A stretch of 59,492 bases of DNA from Sphingomonas sp. Leaf242 (GCF_001422045.1 NZ_LMLW01000007.1:735785-795276), one strand, 5' to 3'; shown: positions 1 to 9,441, numbered from the stretch's first letter. Program-made: numbers and translations. Notes: generated by a model from the letters alone, not told the origin.

Positions 1-91
1 TGTCGATCTTCACGCCGTAGGAATGCTCCCAGTCGTTATCGCATTGGGAAAGATACCACCGGGCCAGCCAGAGGAGATTATCGTCGTTCAC
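1..91 (-). CDS. Imm53-family immunity protein, N-terminal part
   Basis: This is a partial gene read leftwards from a GTG at 91-89 and running off the window start. The 30 visible residues include the stretch WYLSQCDNDWEHSYGVKID, which matches what I know of the N-terminus of Imm53 immunity proteins of polymorphic toxin systems. Members of that family are thought to protect a cell from a neighbour's or its own secreted toxin. The GTG overlaps the TGA of the gene at 88-546 (shared GTGA), so translation is probably coupled. The start choice rests on this overlap and on the motif beginning immediately. No toxin gene is visible. Confidence 0.72.
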   Translation of the reverse strand, partial: MNDDNLLWLARWYLSQCDNDWEHSYGVKID

Positions 92-546
92 GCTGCCAGC
101 ACCGCAAGTGCCTTGATCGTCTCGTCGCGCGTCGGCCGCCTGCTGTCGTCCCCAACAAAATGAACCGCGTCTCGCACGGCATCGTCGGAGAAAACGAAGT
201 CGCCGCTCATGATAAGGCAATCTGCGACATAGTTCGCGAGTTCAAAGGACAGTCGTTCCTCAGCGATAGCATCCAGCAGGCGTCCCGCTCCCTCTCTCGT
301 CACCTCAAAAGACGGCCCATCCGTAATGATGATGTAGCCAGTTCCACCTACTTGGCAGGCGGCATTGTAGGCCCCTACCTCGGTAGCGATTTCACCTGCA
401 AGCACCTCTGCCGACAGGGTTCCGGATAAAATCCTACGAGGGTTGCGTGCTCCATGTAGGCACAGTGCATCCCTGAACGACCGTCTGCAATCTGGAAGCC
501 GGGGACTGGCTTTAAAAGACCGAATTTCAGACGTTGGCAACGTCAA
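88..546 (-). CDS. Unknown protein upstream of the Imm53-like gene
   Basis: A reading frame of 152 residues that I do not recognise. The C-terminal 100 residues look like a real acidic globular protein with alternating helix and strand. The N-terminal 40 residues are arginine-rich and lack a convincing start: the only in-frame candidates are TTG codons without a clear ribosome binding site. The gene may therefore start further in or be the remnant of a longer one. Its stop overlaps the GTG of the Imm53-like gene, so it could be another immunity-type protein or a toxin remnant; that is inference. Its base composition is less GC-rich than the neighbouring host genes, suggesting acquisition. Confidence 0.5.
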   Translation of the reverse strand: MTLPTSEIRSFKASPRLPDCRRSFRDALCLHGARNPRRILSGTLSAEVLAGEIATEVGAYNAACQVGGTGYIIITDGPSFEVTREGAGRLLDAIAEERLSFELANYVADCLIMSGDFVFSDDAVRDAVHFVGDDSRRPTRDETIKALAVLAA

Positions 547-575
547 CTCAGGTATCGTCTAGCGTCCTGCACCCG

Positions 576-1292
576 TCAATCGTGCGTCCTGGCCTGCCAC
601 GTCGCATGCTCGATGCCGTGCACCTTCGCCAGGTGATCCGTGATCGCATCCAGTTCCTCCGACGGCACGTTCGTCGCCACCAGCGTCGCGGCGATCTCGA
701 CCCGGTCTTCGCCGCGCTCGGTCACGGCCAGCTCCGCCACCTGCAGTTGCGCCGCCTCCAGATGCTCGACCACCAGATCGCCGATCGGTCCCGCATCCCC
801 GGCCGCAACCGTCACCATCACGCTGTACGTGGCCTCGATCGTCCGCCCCTCGGTCGGGATCCGGTTGATCCCGTCGACCAGCGGCCGCAGCGCGGTGTTC
901 GCCAGCAGCACCACGAAGGTGAGCAACCCCGCCTCCGCGATCATGTCGCTCCCCGCGCACGACCCCACCGCCGCCGAGCACCACAGGGTCGCCGCGGTGT
1001 TCAGCCCGCGGACGTTCATCCCCTCCTTCATGATCACGCCCGCGCCGAGGAAGCCGATCCCCGACACGACATAGGCGATGATCCGGATCGACTCGACGTC
1101 GCCGCCCAGCCGCTGGCCGAGATCGACGAACGCCGCCGACCCCAGCGCGACCAGCGTGTTGGTCCTGAGCCCCGCGGTGCGCTGGCGATATTGCCGCTCC
1201 GCCCCGATCAGCGTCCCGAACACGAACGCGGCGATATAGCTCACCAGCGTGTCGAGAAACGGCCACAGGTGAAACGTCTCGACGAACCGCAC
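576..1292 (-). CDS. MgtC/SapB family membrane protein
   Basis: A 238-residue inner-membrane protein. The first 140 residues hold several hydrophobic segments and the MgtC/SapB signature region (LIGAERQYRQRTAGLRTN, then GIGFLGAGVIMKEG). The C-terminal 90 residues form a soluble domain, as in longer MgtC-like proteins. The family is linked to growth at low magnesium and, in pathogens, to survival in phagocytes; the molecular role in free-living bacteria is unclear. It starts 6 bases after the stop of the upstream S9 peptidase on the same strand, so the two are probably cotranscribed. Confidence 0.9.
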   Translation of the reverse strand: MRFVETFHLWPFLDTLVSYIAAFVFGTLIGAERQYRQRTAGLRTNTLVALGSAAFVDLGQRLGGDVESIRIIAYVVSGIGFLGAGVIMKEGMNVRGLNTAATLWCSAAVGSCAGSDMIAEAGLLTFVVLLANTALRPLVDGINRIPTEGRTIEATYSVMVTVAAGDAGPIGDLVVEHLEAAQLQVAELAVTERGEDRVEIAATLVATNVPSEELDAITDHLAKVHGIEHATWQARTHD

Positions 1293-1298
1293 GATAAG

Positions 1299-3623
1299 TT
1301 ACTTCACCGGTGCCGACGCCGGCGTGGCCTCGGGCACCGGCTTGTCCTTCACCGTCCGGTCGAGGAAGTTGAGGATCGTCCCCCAGACATGCTCGCTGAT
1401 CCCCGGCCCCGCCACGCGGTGCGTATAGCCCGGGTAGAACATCATCTCGAACGGCGTATCGGTCGCCTGCATCCTCGCCGCGACCTTGGTCGAATTGTCG
1501 AGGAACACATTGTCGTCCGCCATGCCGTGGATCAGCAGCAACGGATCGACGATCTTGTTGGCCTCCTCGACCGCCGCCGAGGTCGCATAGCTCGCCGGGT
1601 CGGTCGCCGGATCGCCGAGATACCGCTCGGTATAATGCGTGTCGTACAGCTGCCAGTCGGTCACCGGCGCGCCCGACACCGCGGCGGCATACACGCCTGG
1701 CGTCTTCTCCAGCATCTTCAGCGACATGTAGCCGCCATACGACCAGCCATAGGTCGCGATCTTGCTCGGCTCGACGAACGGCAGCGACTTCAGGTAATTC
1801 GCGCCGGTCAGCTGATCCTCGACCTCGACCGTTCCCATCGCGTGATAGATCTGGTTCTCGAACGCGCGGCCGCGATTGTACGAGCCGCGGTTGTCGATCT
1901 TGAAATAGATGTAGCCGCGATCGACCAGATATTGCGGCAACGCGCCCTGCCAGCCGCGCGTGACGACCTGGCCGGTCCCGGGCCCACCGTAATGTTCGAA
2001 GAACACCGGGTATTTCTTGCCGGGCTCGAGCGGCGGCGTGATCATCTCCCAGTAGAGCGTCATGCCGTTCTTGGCCTTCAGCGTCCCGAACTTGGTCTCC
2101 TGATGGCTCGCCAGATACGGATAGTAAGGGTGCCCCTCGACCACCGCATTCTCGTTGATCCACGAGATCCGCTTGCCGGTCGCATCGGCCAAATACACCT
2201 GCGTCGGTTGTTTCGGGTTCGAGCGCGAGATGATCAGGCGGCTGGCGGCCGCGTCCATCGTCGCGCTGTTCCACCAGCCCGCTTCGGTCAGCCGGGTGAT
2301 CGCATTGGGCTTGGCGACATCGACCGAATACAGCTGCTGTTCGAGCACGTCGTCCTTATTGCCTAGGAAGAACAGGCGTCCCTTGGCTTCATCGACGCCG
2401 ACCAGATCGGTGACGACCCAATCGCCCTTGGTCAGCTGCGTCCACTTGCCCGATGCGAACCGGTAGAGGTGGCCGTAGCCGCTCCGCTCCGAGCGCCAGA
2501 TCAGGCTGCCGTCCTTCAGCACGCGGTACGCGTCGGACAGGTTGAGCCAGCTCTTCACCCCTGATTTCTCGGTGAACAGGATCGTCGACTTGCCCGTCGC
2601 CGGATCGACGCGGAGCATCTCCATCAGCTTCTGGTCGCGGCTCTGGCGCTGCACCAGCAGCATCCGGCCATCGGGCGTCCAGTCTACGCGCGCCAGATAG
2701 ATGTCGCGGTTGGTACCGAGATCGACCTTCACCTGGCCCGAGCCGTCGGGCTTCATGATGTAGAGATCGATCAGCACGTTGGGCGTGCCCGCTGCCGGAT
2801 AGCGCTGCTCGTAGACCTTGGTCCCGGTCGCGCCGATCGATGCGCGGGTGGCGACATGGACCGGCGCCTCGTCGAACCGCTCGACCGCGATATGCTGCTC
2901 GTCGGGCGACCACCAATAGCCGGTGTCGCGGTGCATTTCCTCCTGCGCGACGAACTCCGCCTCACCGAAATGGACGGTGCCGCCGCCACCGGTGGTGACG
3001 GCGCGCGCGGCGCCACCACTCAGTGGTTGGACGACGACGTTCTGGTCGCGGACGAACGACACGAAGCCGCCCTTGGGGCTGACCACCGGGTTCAGTTCGC
3101 CACCCGGCGTGTCGGTCAGCCGCGTGACCTTGCCGTCGAGCCCGGCGAGATACAGGTCGCCGTCGAGCGGCACGAGGATCGACTTGCCGTCGGGCGCCCA
3201 GTCATACGCGACGATACCCTTCTGGCCGCCGATCCGCGCGCGCTCGCGCTGCATCTTCTCGGCTTCGGTCAGTTCGGCGCCGCTGCCGACCTTCTTCGAA
3301 TCGACCAGCATCCGCGCCGCCCCGGTCGCGGTATCGACCGCCCATAGGTCGAAGCGCTCCTTCTCGTCGTCGCGGTTGCGCAAGCTCGTCAGCAGCGTGC
3401 CGTCGGGCGATAGCCGGACCGCTTTCGGCTGCGATCCCGACAGGTCCGGATTGCCGAACACGCGCGCCATCGTCAGGTCGCCGGGCTTGGCGGCCTCCAC
3501 CGGCCGTGCCGGTGCGGGCGCAGGCGCCGTCGCAGCAGGCGCGGCCGGGGGCGTGACCTGATCAGCGGCCATCGCGGCGGTTCCGACCGAAGCAAGTGCA
3601 AGCCCGAGCAACCATGTGCGCAT
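1299..3623 (-). CDS. S9 family dipeptidyl-peptidase IV-like serine peptidase, secreted
   Basis: A 774-residue exported prolyl peptidase. Residues 1-20 form a Sec signal peptide ending in AMAAD, followed by an Ala/Pro linker. Residues of about 60-500 form the DPP IV beta-propeller region. The alpha/beta hydrolase domain at the C-terminus has the nucleophile motif GWSYGGYMS, then the likely acid in ADDNVFL and the histidine in YTHRV. The enzyme probably removes N-terminal dipeptides from peptides in the periplasm. The ATG at 3623 directly opens the signal peptide. Length fits bacterial DPP IV relatives. MgtC follows 6 bases downstream. Confidence 0.93.
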   Translation of the reverse strand: MRTWLLGLALASVGTAAMAADQVTPPAAPAATAPAPAPARPVEAAKPGDLTMARVFGNPDLSGSQPKAVRLSPDGTLLTSLRNRDDEKERFDLWAVDTATGAARMLVDSKKVGSGAELTEAEKMQRERARIGGQKGIVAYDWAPDGKSILVPLDGDLYLAGLDGKVTRLTDTPGGELNPVVSPKGGFVSFVRDQNVVVQPLSGGAARAVTTGGGGTVHFGEAEFVAQEEMHRDTGYWWSPDEQHIAVERFDEAPVHVATRASIGATGTKVYEQRYPAAGTPNVLIDLYIMKPDGSGQVKVDLGTNRDIYLARVDWTPDGRMLLVQRQSRDQKLMEMLRVDPATGKSTILFTEKSGVKSWLNLSDAYRVLKDGSLIWRSERSGYGHLYRFASGKWTQLTKGDWVVTDLVGVDEAKGRLFFLGNKDDVLEQQLYSVDVAKPNAITRLTEAGWWNSATMDAAASRLIISRSNPKQPTQVYLADATGKRISWINENAVVEGHPYYPYLASHQETKFGTLKAKNGMTLYWEMITPPLEPGKKYPVFFEHYGGPGTGQVVTRGWQGALPQYLVDRGYIYFKIDNRGSYNRGRAFENQIYHAMGTVEVEDQLTGANYLKSLPFVEPSKIATYGWSYGGYMSLKMLEKTPGVYAAAVSGAPVTDWQLYDTHYTERYLGDPATDPASYATSAAVEEANKIVDPLLLIHGMADDNVFLDNSTKVAARMQATDTPFEMMFYPGYTHRVAGPGISEHVWGTILNFLDRTVKDKPVPEATPASAPVK

Positions 3624-3883
3624 CCTGTAGACTCCGTGGGATCAGGTCGCCGATCCTACCCCGGCGCCGGGCGCGTTATCGCGACGGCGCGTCACGGCGT
3701 AAAGACCGGATCGCGTACGGTCGGCGATTGTCCGAAAAACGCGGGATTTGAGACCGTCATCGCGACCAAGATGCTATAATTAATTTCACGTACACCATGT
3801 TCTTACGCGCTTCGTACAGGCGATGCGGCGCAAGGGAACGGCGTGGCGCATACGCAGCGCACGACTTGTTCGACCGGAGCACG
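3624..3883. other. Divergent intergenic region
   Basis: Promoter-bearing gap between the leftward S9 peptidase and the rightward conserved gene at 3884. An AT-rich stretch near 3770-3795 stands out from its surroundings and is the likely core promoter area. No RNA gene or repeat was recognised. Confidence 0.4.
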
Positions 3884-4549
3884 ATGGTTTCCCACGCGGC
3901 ACTACAGATCGGGACGTCGAATGCGTGGGACGCGCTCGTCCGCCTGGGCGAGGCCGACGGCAGCGCCGCGCACCCGCACATGCGCCGCCTCGTGCTCGGG
4001 ACGCCGGTGCAGCGCACGCTCTCCGACGCGATCCACGCATTGTGCGCGATCCACGGCGACCATCCGGGCATGATCGCCGATGTCCTGACGCAGGCAGCGC
4101 AGCCGCCGGCGACCGAATGGCTCGCCGCCGCCGCGGTCGGGTTCGCCGAGGAACGCGCCTATCTCGCGCAACTCACCGCAGCGGTCGGCCCGTTGCCGTC
4201 GACGCCGGGCCAGGCCCTGACCGAAACCGCGCTGGTCAACGAACGGCACGCGCTCGAAATGCTGGCCCGGTCCGAACGTCGCGGGTGCGCCACCGGCGCC
4301 GCCGCCGCGCTGGTCTACGACTGGACCGCGATCCGCCGTGTCCTCGACGCTGCGGCGGAACGGTTCTCGGTCGCCGTGCCCGCGACCGGCTTCCCCGCCG
4401 AGTCCGTGACGGCGGCGACGATCGCCGAGCTCGGTGCAGCGCCCGGTTGCGATCGTGCGATCCTGTTCGGCGCGCAGCAATTGTTCGCGCAGCACCGCGG
4501 TCTGTGGTCGCTGCTCGAAGCCCGCGCGAGTGCTCGCGGCGATCTGTAA
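3884..4549 (+). CDS. Conserved sphingomonad protein, probably DUF6975
   Basis: A 221-residue Ala-rich, mostly helical soluble protein with no recognised catalytic motif. It resembles the uncharacterised DUF6975 proteins of sphingomonads; I give that name from memory of the family's look, so it is tentative. I start it at the ATG at 3884 because a GGAG ribosome binding site lies 5 bases upstream; the longer open frame from 3797 adds an Arg-rich tail of no apparent value. It precedes the MoxR gene by 67 bases on the same strand and may be cotranscribed with it. Confidence 0.7.
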   Translation: MVSHAALQIGTSNAWDALVRLGEADGSAAHPHMRRLVLGTPVQRTLSDAIHALCAIHGDHPGMIADVLTQAAQPPATEWLAAAAVGFAEERAYLAQLTAAVGPLPSTPGQALTETALVNERHALEMLARSERRGCATGAAAALVYDWTAIRRVLDAAAERFSVAVPATGFPAESVTAATIAELGAAPGCDRAILFGAQQLFAQHRGLWSLLEARASARGDL

Positions 4550-4616
4550 CGCGCTTGCGTCGACCAACGCTTCCCCTCTATCCATACCCGGTATTCAGAA
4601 CCGGACGGGACATCGC

Positions 4617-5471
4617 ATGAAGCGCTTCGAGGGCACCCAGAGCTACGTCGCGACCGACGATCTGAAAGTCGCGGTCAACGCCGCCGTGACGCTGCGCCGC
4701 CCGTTGCTGATCAAGGGCGAACCCGGCACCGGCAAGACCGTCCTCGCCTACGAGATCGCGAAAGCGCTCGGCGCGCCGCTGATCGAGTGGAACATCAAGT
4801 CGACCACCAAGGCGCAGCAAGGCCTGTACGAATACGACGCGGTCGCCCGCCTGCGCGATGGCCAGCTCGGCGACGCGCGCGTCCACGACATCGGCAACTA
4901 TATCCGCAAGGGCAAGCTTTGGGAGGCGTTCACCCAGCCCGCGCCGCCCGTCCTGCTGATCGACGAGATCGACAAGGCGGATATCGAGTTCCCCAACGAC
5001 CTGTTGCAGGAACTCGATCGGATGGAATTCCACGTCTACGAGACCAAGGAAACCGTGCGCGCGGTCGAGCGCCCGATCGTCATCATCACCAGCAACAACG
5101 AGAAGGAACTGCCCGACGCGTTCCTCCGCCGCTGTTTCTTCCACTATATCAAGTTCCCCGACCGCCAGACAATGCAGGCGATCGTCGACGTCCACTTCCC
5201 CGGTATCCAGAAGATCCTCGTGAGCAAGGCGATGGACCTGTTCTACGACGTTCGCGACGTGCCGGGCCTCAAGAAGAAGCCGTCGACCAGCGAACTGCTC
5301 GACTGGCTGAAACTGCTGCTGCACGAGGACATGCCGCTCGACATCCTCCAGAACCGCGACCCGACCAAGGCGATTCCGCCGCTCCACGGTGCGCTGCTCA
5401 AGAACGAACAGGACGTCATGCTGTTCGAGCGTTTGGCGTTCATGGCGAAGCGGCAGAAGAACCAGGGGTGA
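4617..5471 (+). CDS. MoxR-family AAA+ ATPase
   Basis: A 284-residue AAA+ ATPase. Walker A is GEPGTGKT at about residue 34, Walker B is LLIDEIDKAD, and sensor 1 is the IITSNNEKELPDAFLRR region that also carries the arginine finger. MoxR ATPases act as chaperones that activate or mature partner proteins, usually with a VWA-domain protein coded next door. Here the VWA partner lies 2.8 kb downstream at 8263, after two unrelated genes. The start ATG at 4617 was chosen because the longer open frame adds an unrelated leader. Confidence 0.92.
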   Translation: MKRFEGTQSYVATDDLKVAVNAAVTLRRPLLIKGEPGTGKTVLAYEIAKALGAPLIEWNIKSTTKAQQGLYEYDAVARLRDGQLGDARVHDIGNYIRKGKLWEAFTQPAPPVLLIDEIDKADIEFPNDLLQELDRMEFHVYETKETVRAVERPIVIITSNNEKELPDAFLRRCFFHYIKFPDRQTMQAIVDVHFPGIQKILVSKAMDLFYDVRDVPGLKKKPSTSELLDWLKLLLHEDMPLDILQNRDPTKAIPPLHGALLKNEQDVMLFERLAFMAKRQKNQG

Positions 5472-5578
5472 GCGTTTCGAGGCGGCCGCACGCCGACCCG
5501 ACCGAAAAGCGCGGCAGGACCATGCGTTAACCAAAGCCGGCAACCGACCAGTCACTCGGTGCTTTGTAGACCAGGGGC

Positions 5579-6145
5579 ATGAAGCGACTCCCCCGAACGC
5601 TCCTCAGCCTCGTCATCGCCGCCGCGTCGGCGACCGGCGGCCATGCCACGTCGTTGCTGAATTATGTCGGCGAGTGCGTGCCCTTCGCGCGCGCCGCGTC
5701 GGGGATCCAGATCTACGGCAACGCCTGGACGTGGTGGGAGCAGGCGGACGGCAAATACGAACGCACACACAAGCCCAAGGAAGGCGCGGTGATCGTCTTC
5801 GCCAAGACAGCGCGCCTGCCGATGGGCCATGTCGCGGTCGTCAGCCGCGTCGTCGAGAAGCGCGTCGTCATGCTCACCCACGCCAACTGGTCGCGCCAGA
5901 ACGGCGAGCGCGGGCATGCCGAGCAGGACGTCACGCTGTTCGACGTGTCGCCGCGCAACGACTGGAGCGACGTGAAGGTGTGGTACAAGGACGTCGATGG
6001 CCTCGGCGGCGGGGTCTACCCGGTCTATGGCTTCATCTACGGCCACACGCACGCCGCCGCCGAACTGACGAGCCGCAACCCCGATTATGTCGGTGCGCTG
6101 ATCGACGCCTACGTACCCGTCAGCGGCAAGCCCATAGCGCGGTAA
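5579..6145 (+). CDS. CHAP-domain amidase/peptidase, exported
   Basis: A 188-residue protein with a signal peptide (residues 1-24, ending near GGHATS) and a CHAP domain. The catalytic cysteine is in GECVPFAR and the histidine in MGHVAVVSRV; a likely third residue is in LTHANWS. CHAP enzymes cut peptidoglycan amide bonds or peptide cross-bridges, so this one probably acts on the cell wall in the periplasm. The ATG at 5579 opens the hydrophobic signal directly. It sits between the MoxR and VWA genes without an obvious functional link. Confidence 0.88.
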   Translation: MKRLPRTLLSLVIAAASATGGHATSLLNYVGECVPFARAASGIQIYGNAWTWWEQADGKYERTHKPKEGAVIVFAKTARLPMGHVAVVSRVVEKRVVMLTHANWSRQNGERGHAEQDVTLFDVSPRNDWSDVKVWYKDVDGLGGGVYPVYGFIYGHTHAAAELTSRNPDYVGALIDAYVPVSGKPIAR

Positions 6146-6185
6146 ACCCGCACACTCACTCCCACTCCGCCATCCTGACCACCAC

Positions 6186-6267
6186 CGTCATCCTGACGAA
6201 AGTCAGGATCCAGAGCCATGGATTGGGCCGCCCGTGACCCTGGATCCTGACTTTCGTCAGGATGACG
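6186..6267. repeat. Palindromic intergenic repeat (CATCCTGAC family)
   Basis: Two inverted copies of a unit reading CGTCATCCTGACGAAAGTCA and onward face each other, about 28 bases each with a 26-base spacer. Each unit is itself partly palindromic. This is a REP-like intergenic element; it could also act as a transcription terminator after the CHAP gene. Confidence 0.75.
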
Positions 6268-6336
6268 GCGGGAACGGATTGCCGCCGCCCGCAAAACCGT
6301 GCCACCTGCGTCTTCGACAAGACGGTGAGGATAACG

Positions 6337-8250
6337 ATGCGGTTCAAGGCTCTTACGACGATCACGCTGGCCCTGCTCGCCACGTCGGCACCCTCCGCGA
6401 TATCCGCGCAGAAGGAAAAGGCGCCGCAGCCCGGTGGCGACATCCCGACCAAGTTCGTCCCCGCCAACGCCAGCTTCGATTTCGACCGCCGCGAAGTCGA
6501 CATCAAGATGCGCGATGGCGTCACGCTCCACGCCGTCATCCTCCAGCGCAAGGGCCTCACCGACGCCCCCATTCTTCTCCAGCGCACGCCCTACAACGCC
6601 GAGAGCGCCGCCAGCCGATCCTCCAGTTCCAGCGGCGCGATGAACCTGCGCGCGTCCGACGCGATGTTCTTCGACGCCGGCTACATCCGCGTGTTCGAGG
6701 ACGTCCGCGGCAAGAACGGGTCGAACGGCGCGTACATCAACGAACGCCCGCTGATCGGCCCGCTCAACAAGACGAAAGTCGATCACTCCACCGACGCCTA
6801 CGACACGATCGACTGGCTGGTGAAGAACCTCAAGAACAGCAACGGCCGGGTCGGCATCATCGGCGGCAGCTACGACGGCATGATGGCCGCGATGGCGCTG
6901 GTGAACCCGCATCCCGCGCTGAAGGCCGCCGTCCCGATGAACCCGGTGATCAACACCTGGAAGGGCGACGACGACTTCCACGGCGGCGCGTTCCGGCAGA
7001 TCGGCTACGACTATTACTACACGCAGGACGCGGCAAAGGGCGAAGCCGGCGACCTCTGGCGCGACGCGTACGACGATTACGACACGTTCCTCCGCGCCGG
7101 ATCCGCCAGCGCGTTCGTGAAGAGCCGAGGGCTCGAACAGTTGCCCTTCGTCAACCGCCTCCACGATCACCCGACCTACGACGCGTTCTGGCAAGGCCAG
7201 GCGCTCGAGACGATCCTGCCGAAGCAGCCACAGACGGTGCAGACGCTCTGGGTCGCCAGCCAATGGGACCAGGAGGACATCTACGGCGCCGTCGCGGCGT
7301 ATGAGGCGGTATCGAAAGTCGACCCCAACCACGTCAATCACCTCGCGCTCGGCCCCTGGGCGCACGGCGGCGCGAACGGCGATGGCTCGACCTTGGGCGC
7401 GATCCGCTTCGACGCCGACACTGCGCTCTGGTTCAGGAAGAACGTCCTGCTCCCGTTCCTGAACGGCGCGCTGAAGACCGGCGCGACACCGCCCGCGCTC
7501 GCCCCCGTCACCGCGTTCCAGACCGGCACGAACCAGTGGCAGACGCTCGCAGACTGGCCGAACTCGACCGCCACGCAGAAACTCTACTTCCAGCCCGCCA
7601 GCGGCCTCGCGCCGACCGCGCCCGCACAGGACGGCCACGACGACTACATCTCCGACCCCGTCAAGCCGATCCCCTACCGCCTCCGCCCCATCCGCCCGAC
7701 CTACGCGACCGGCTCGACCTGGCGTCAATGGCTCGTCGACGACCAGCGCCCGTTCTCCGACCGCACCGACGTCCTCACCTACCAGACGCCGCCGCTGACC
7801 AGCCCGGTCGCGATCGCCGGCGCCCCCGTCGCCGACCTGATCGCCAGCACCACCGGCACCGACGGCGATTTCGTCGTGAAGCTGATCGACGTCTACCCCG
7901 CCGAATATTCCGACAAGCCCGAGATGGGCGGCTACCAGCTCGCCGTCTCGATGGACATTCTCCGCGGCCGCTACCGCGACGGCTTTGGCAAACCGACGCC
8001 GATCGTCGCTGGCCAGCCCACGCATTTCCGCGTCGTGCTGCCCAACGCCAACCACGTCTTCCTCCCCGGCCACCGCATCATGGTCCAGGTCCAGTCGAGC
8101 TGGTTCCCGCTCTACGACCGCAACCCGCAGACCTACGTCCCCAACATCTTCGACGCGAAGCCCGCCGACTACCGCAAGGCCACGATCAGCGTCTTCCACT
8201 CGGCCGCGCAACCCAGCGCGATCGAACTGCCGATCGCGGCTACCAAGTGA
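6337..8250 (+). CDS. CocE/NonD family hydrolase (X-Pro dipeptidyl-peptidase type), exported
   Basis: A 637-residue hydrolase of the CocE/NonD and S15 type. Residues 1-24 form a signal peptide ending in SAISA. The alpha/beta hydrolase core follows, with the nucleophile in GGSYDGMMA and a likely histidine in LGPWAHGG. The C-terminal third is the jelly-roll X-Pro dipeptidyl-peptidase domain. Relatives cut acyl-proline bonds, cocaine-like esters or glutaryl amides, so the substrate cannot be named. I start at 6337, where GTGAGG precedes the ATG. The VWA gene begins 12 bases after its stop. Confidence 0.9.
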   Translation: MRFKALTTITLALLATSAPSAISAQKEKAPQPGGDIPTKFVPANASFDFDRREVDIKMRDGVTLHAVILQRKGLTDAPILLQRTPYNAESAASRSSSSSGAMNLRASDAMFFDAGYIRVFEDVRGKNGSNGAYINERPLIGPLNKTKVDHSTDAYDTIDWLVKNLKNSNGRVGIIGGSYDGMMAAMALVNPHPALKAAVPMNPVINTWKGDDDFHGGAFRQIGYDYYYTQDAAKGEAGDLWRDAYDDYDTFLRAGSASAFVKSRGLEQLPFVNRLHDHPTYDAFWQGQALETILPKQPQTVQTLWVASQWDQEDIYGAVAAYEAVSKVDPNHVNHLALGPWAHGGANGDGSTLGAIRFDADTALWFRKNVLLPFLNGALKTGATPPALAPVTAFQTGTNQWQTLADWPNSTATQKLYFQPASGLAPTAPAQDGHDDYISDPVKPIPYRLRPIRPTYATGSTWRQWLVDDQRPFSDRTDVLTYQTPPLTSPVAIAGAPVADLIASTTGTDGDFVVKLIDVYPAEYSDKPEMGGYQLAVSMDILRGRYRDGFGKPTPIVAGQPTHFRVVLPNANHVFLPGHRIMVQVQSSWFPLYDRNPQTYVPNIFDAKPADYRKATISVFHSAAQPSAIELPIAATK

Positions 8251-8262
8251 GGACGTGACCCC

Positions 8263-9441
8263 ATGTTCCTGAACTTCCTCGACGAACTCCGCAGCGCCGG
8301 CATCCCCGCCAGCCTCAAGGAGCACCTCATCCTGCTGGAGGCGCTCGACGCCGAGGTGATCGAGCGGACGCCCGAGGATTTCTACTACCTCTCCCGCGCG
8401 GTGTACGTGAAGGACGAGGGGCTGCTCGACAAGTTCGACCAGGTCTTCGCCAAGGTCTTTCGCGGCCTTGCCACGAGCTATGGCACGCCCGCCGGCGAAG
8501 TCCCCGAGGACTGGCTGAAGGCGGTTGCCGAGAAGTTCCTGACCCCCGAGGAGATGGCGGCGATCAAGTCGCTCGGCTCGTGGGACGAGATCATGGAGAC
8601 GCTCAAGAAACGCCTCGAGGAGCAGAAGGAACGCCACCAGGGCGGCAACAAATGGGTCGGCACCGGCGGCACGAGCCCGTATGGTAACGGCGGCTACAAC
8701 CCCGAAGGCGTCCGCATCGGCGGCGAAAGCACGCACAAGCGCGCGCTGAAAGTCTGGGACCAGCGCGAGTTCCGCAACCTCGACAACACCAAGGAACTCG
8801 GCACCCGCAATATCAAGGTGGCGCTCCGCCGCCTGCGCCGCTTCGCGCGCGACGGCGCCGCCGACGAACTCGACATCGATGGCACGATCGCCGGCACCGC
8901 GCGCCAGGGCTATCTCGACATCGTCATGCGCGCCGAACGCCGCAATGCGGTGAAACTGCTGCTGTTCCTCGACGTCGGCGGCTCGATGGATCCGTTCGTC
9001 AAACTCTGCGAGGAGCTGTTCTCGGCGGCGACCACCGAGTTCAAGAACCTCGAATTCTTCTACTTTCACAATTGCCCGTACGAGGGTGTGTGGAAGGACA
9101 ATACGCGGCGCTTTGCCGAGCGGACGCCGATGTGGGATCTGCTCCACAAATACGGCCACGACTACAAGCTGATCTTCGTCGGCGACGCGTCGATGAGCCC
9201 GTACGAGATCACGCACCCCGGCGGCTCGGTCGAGCATTTCAACGAGGAGCCGGGCGCGGTGTGGATGCAGCGGCTGACCAACACCTATCCGGCGGCGGCG
9301 TGGCTCAACCCGGTGCCCGAGGCGCAATGGGGCTATTCACAGTCGGTGCGGATCATCCGCGAGCTGATGACCGACCGCATGTACCCGCTGAGCCTAGCCG
9401 GGCTCGACGACGCGATGCGCGAGTTGACGCGCAAACGGTGA
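8263..9441 (+). CDS. VWA domain protein, CoxE-like partner of the MoxR ATPase
   Basis: A 392-residue cytoplasmic protein. The N-terminal half is helical and charged; the C-terminal half is a von Willebrand A domain with a MIDAS-like motif, LFLDVGGSMDPF, in which the usual DxSxS is changed to DVGGS. A later VGDASMSPYE stretch completes the fold. Such proteins work with MoxR ATPases in assembling or activating enzyme complexes. The ATPase at 4617 is the likely partner despite the CHAP and hydrolase genes between them. Spacing of 12 bases from the hydrolase gene suggests cotranscription. Confidence 0.88.
   Translation: MFLNFLDELRSAGIPASLKEHLILLEALDAEVIERTPEDFYYLSRAVYVKDEGLLDKFDQVFAKVFRGLATSYGTPAGEVPEDWLKAVAEKFLTPEEMAAIKSLGSWDEIMETLKKRLEEQKERHQGGNKWVGTGGTSPYGNGGYNPEGVRIGGESTHKRALKVWDQREFRNLDNTKELGTRNIKVALRRLRRFARDGAADELDIDGTIAGTARQGYLDIVMRAERRNAVKLLLFLDVGGSMDPFVKLCEELFSAATTEFKNLEFFYFHNCPYEGVWKDNTRRFAERTPMWDLLHKYGHDYKLIFVGDASMSPYEITHPGGSVEHFNEEPGAVWMQRLTNTYPAAAWLNPVPEAQWGYSQSVRIIRELMTDRMYPLSLAGLDDAMRELTRKR

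Noticed and set aside
534..2366. Open frame of 610 codons on the plus strand
   Set aside because: Antisense to the MgtC and S9 peptidase genes; composition is that of a shadow.
6109..9327. Open frame of 1072 codons on the minus strand
   Set aside because: It is antisense to the CocE-type hydrolase and VWA genes, whose domains are certain. Its Arg/Val/Glu-rich composition is typical of GC-rich shadow frames.
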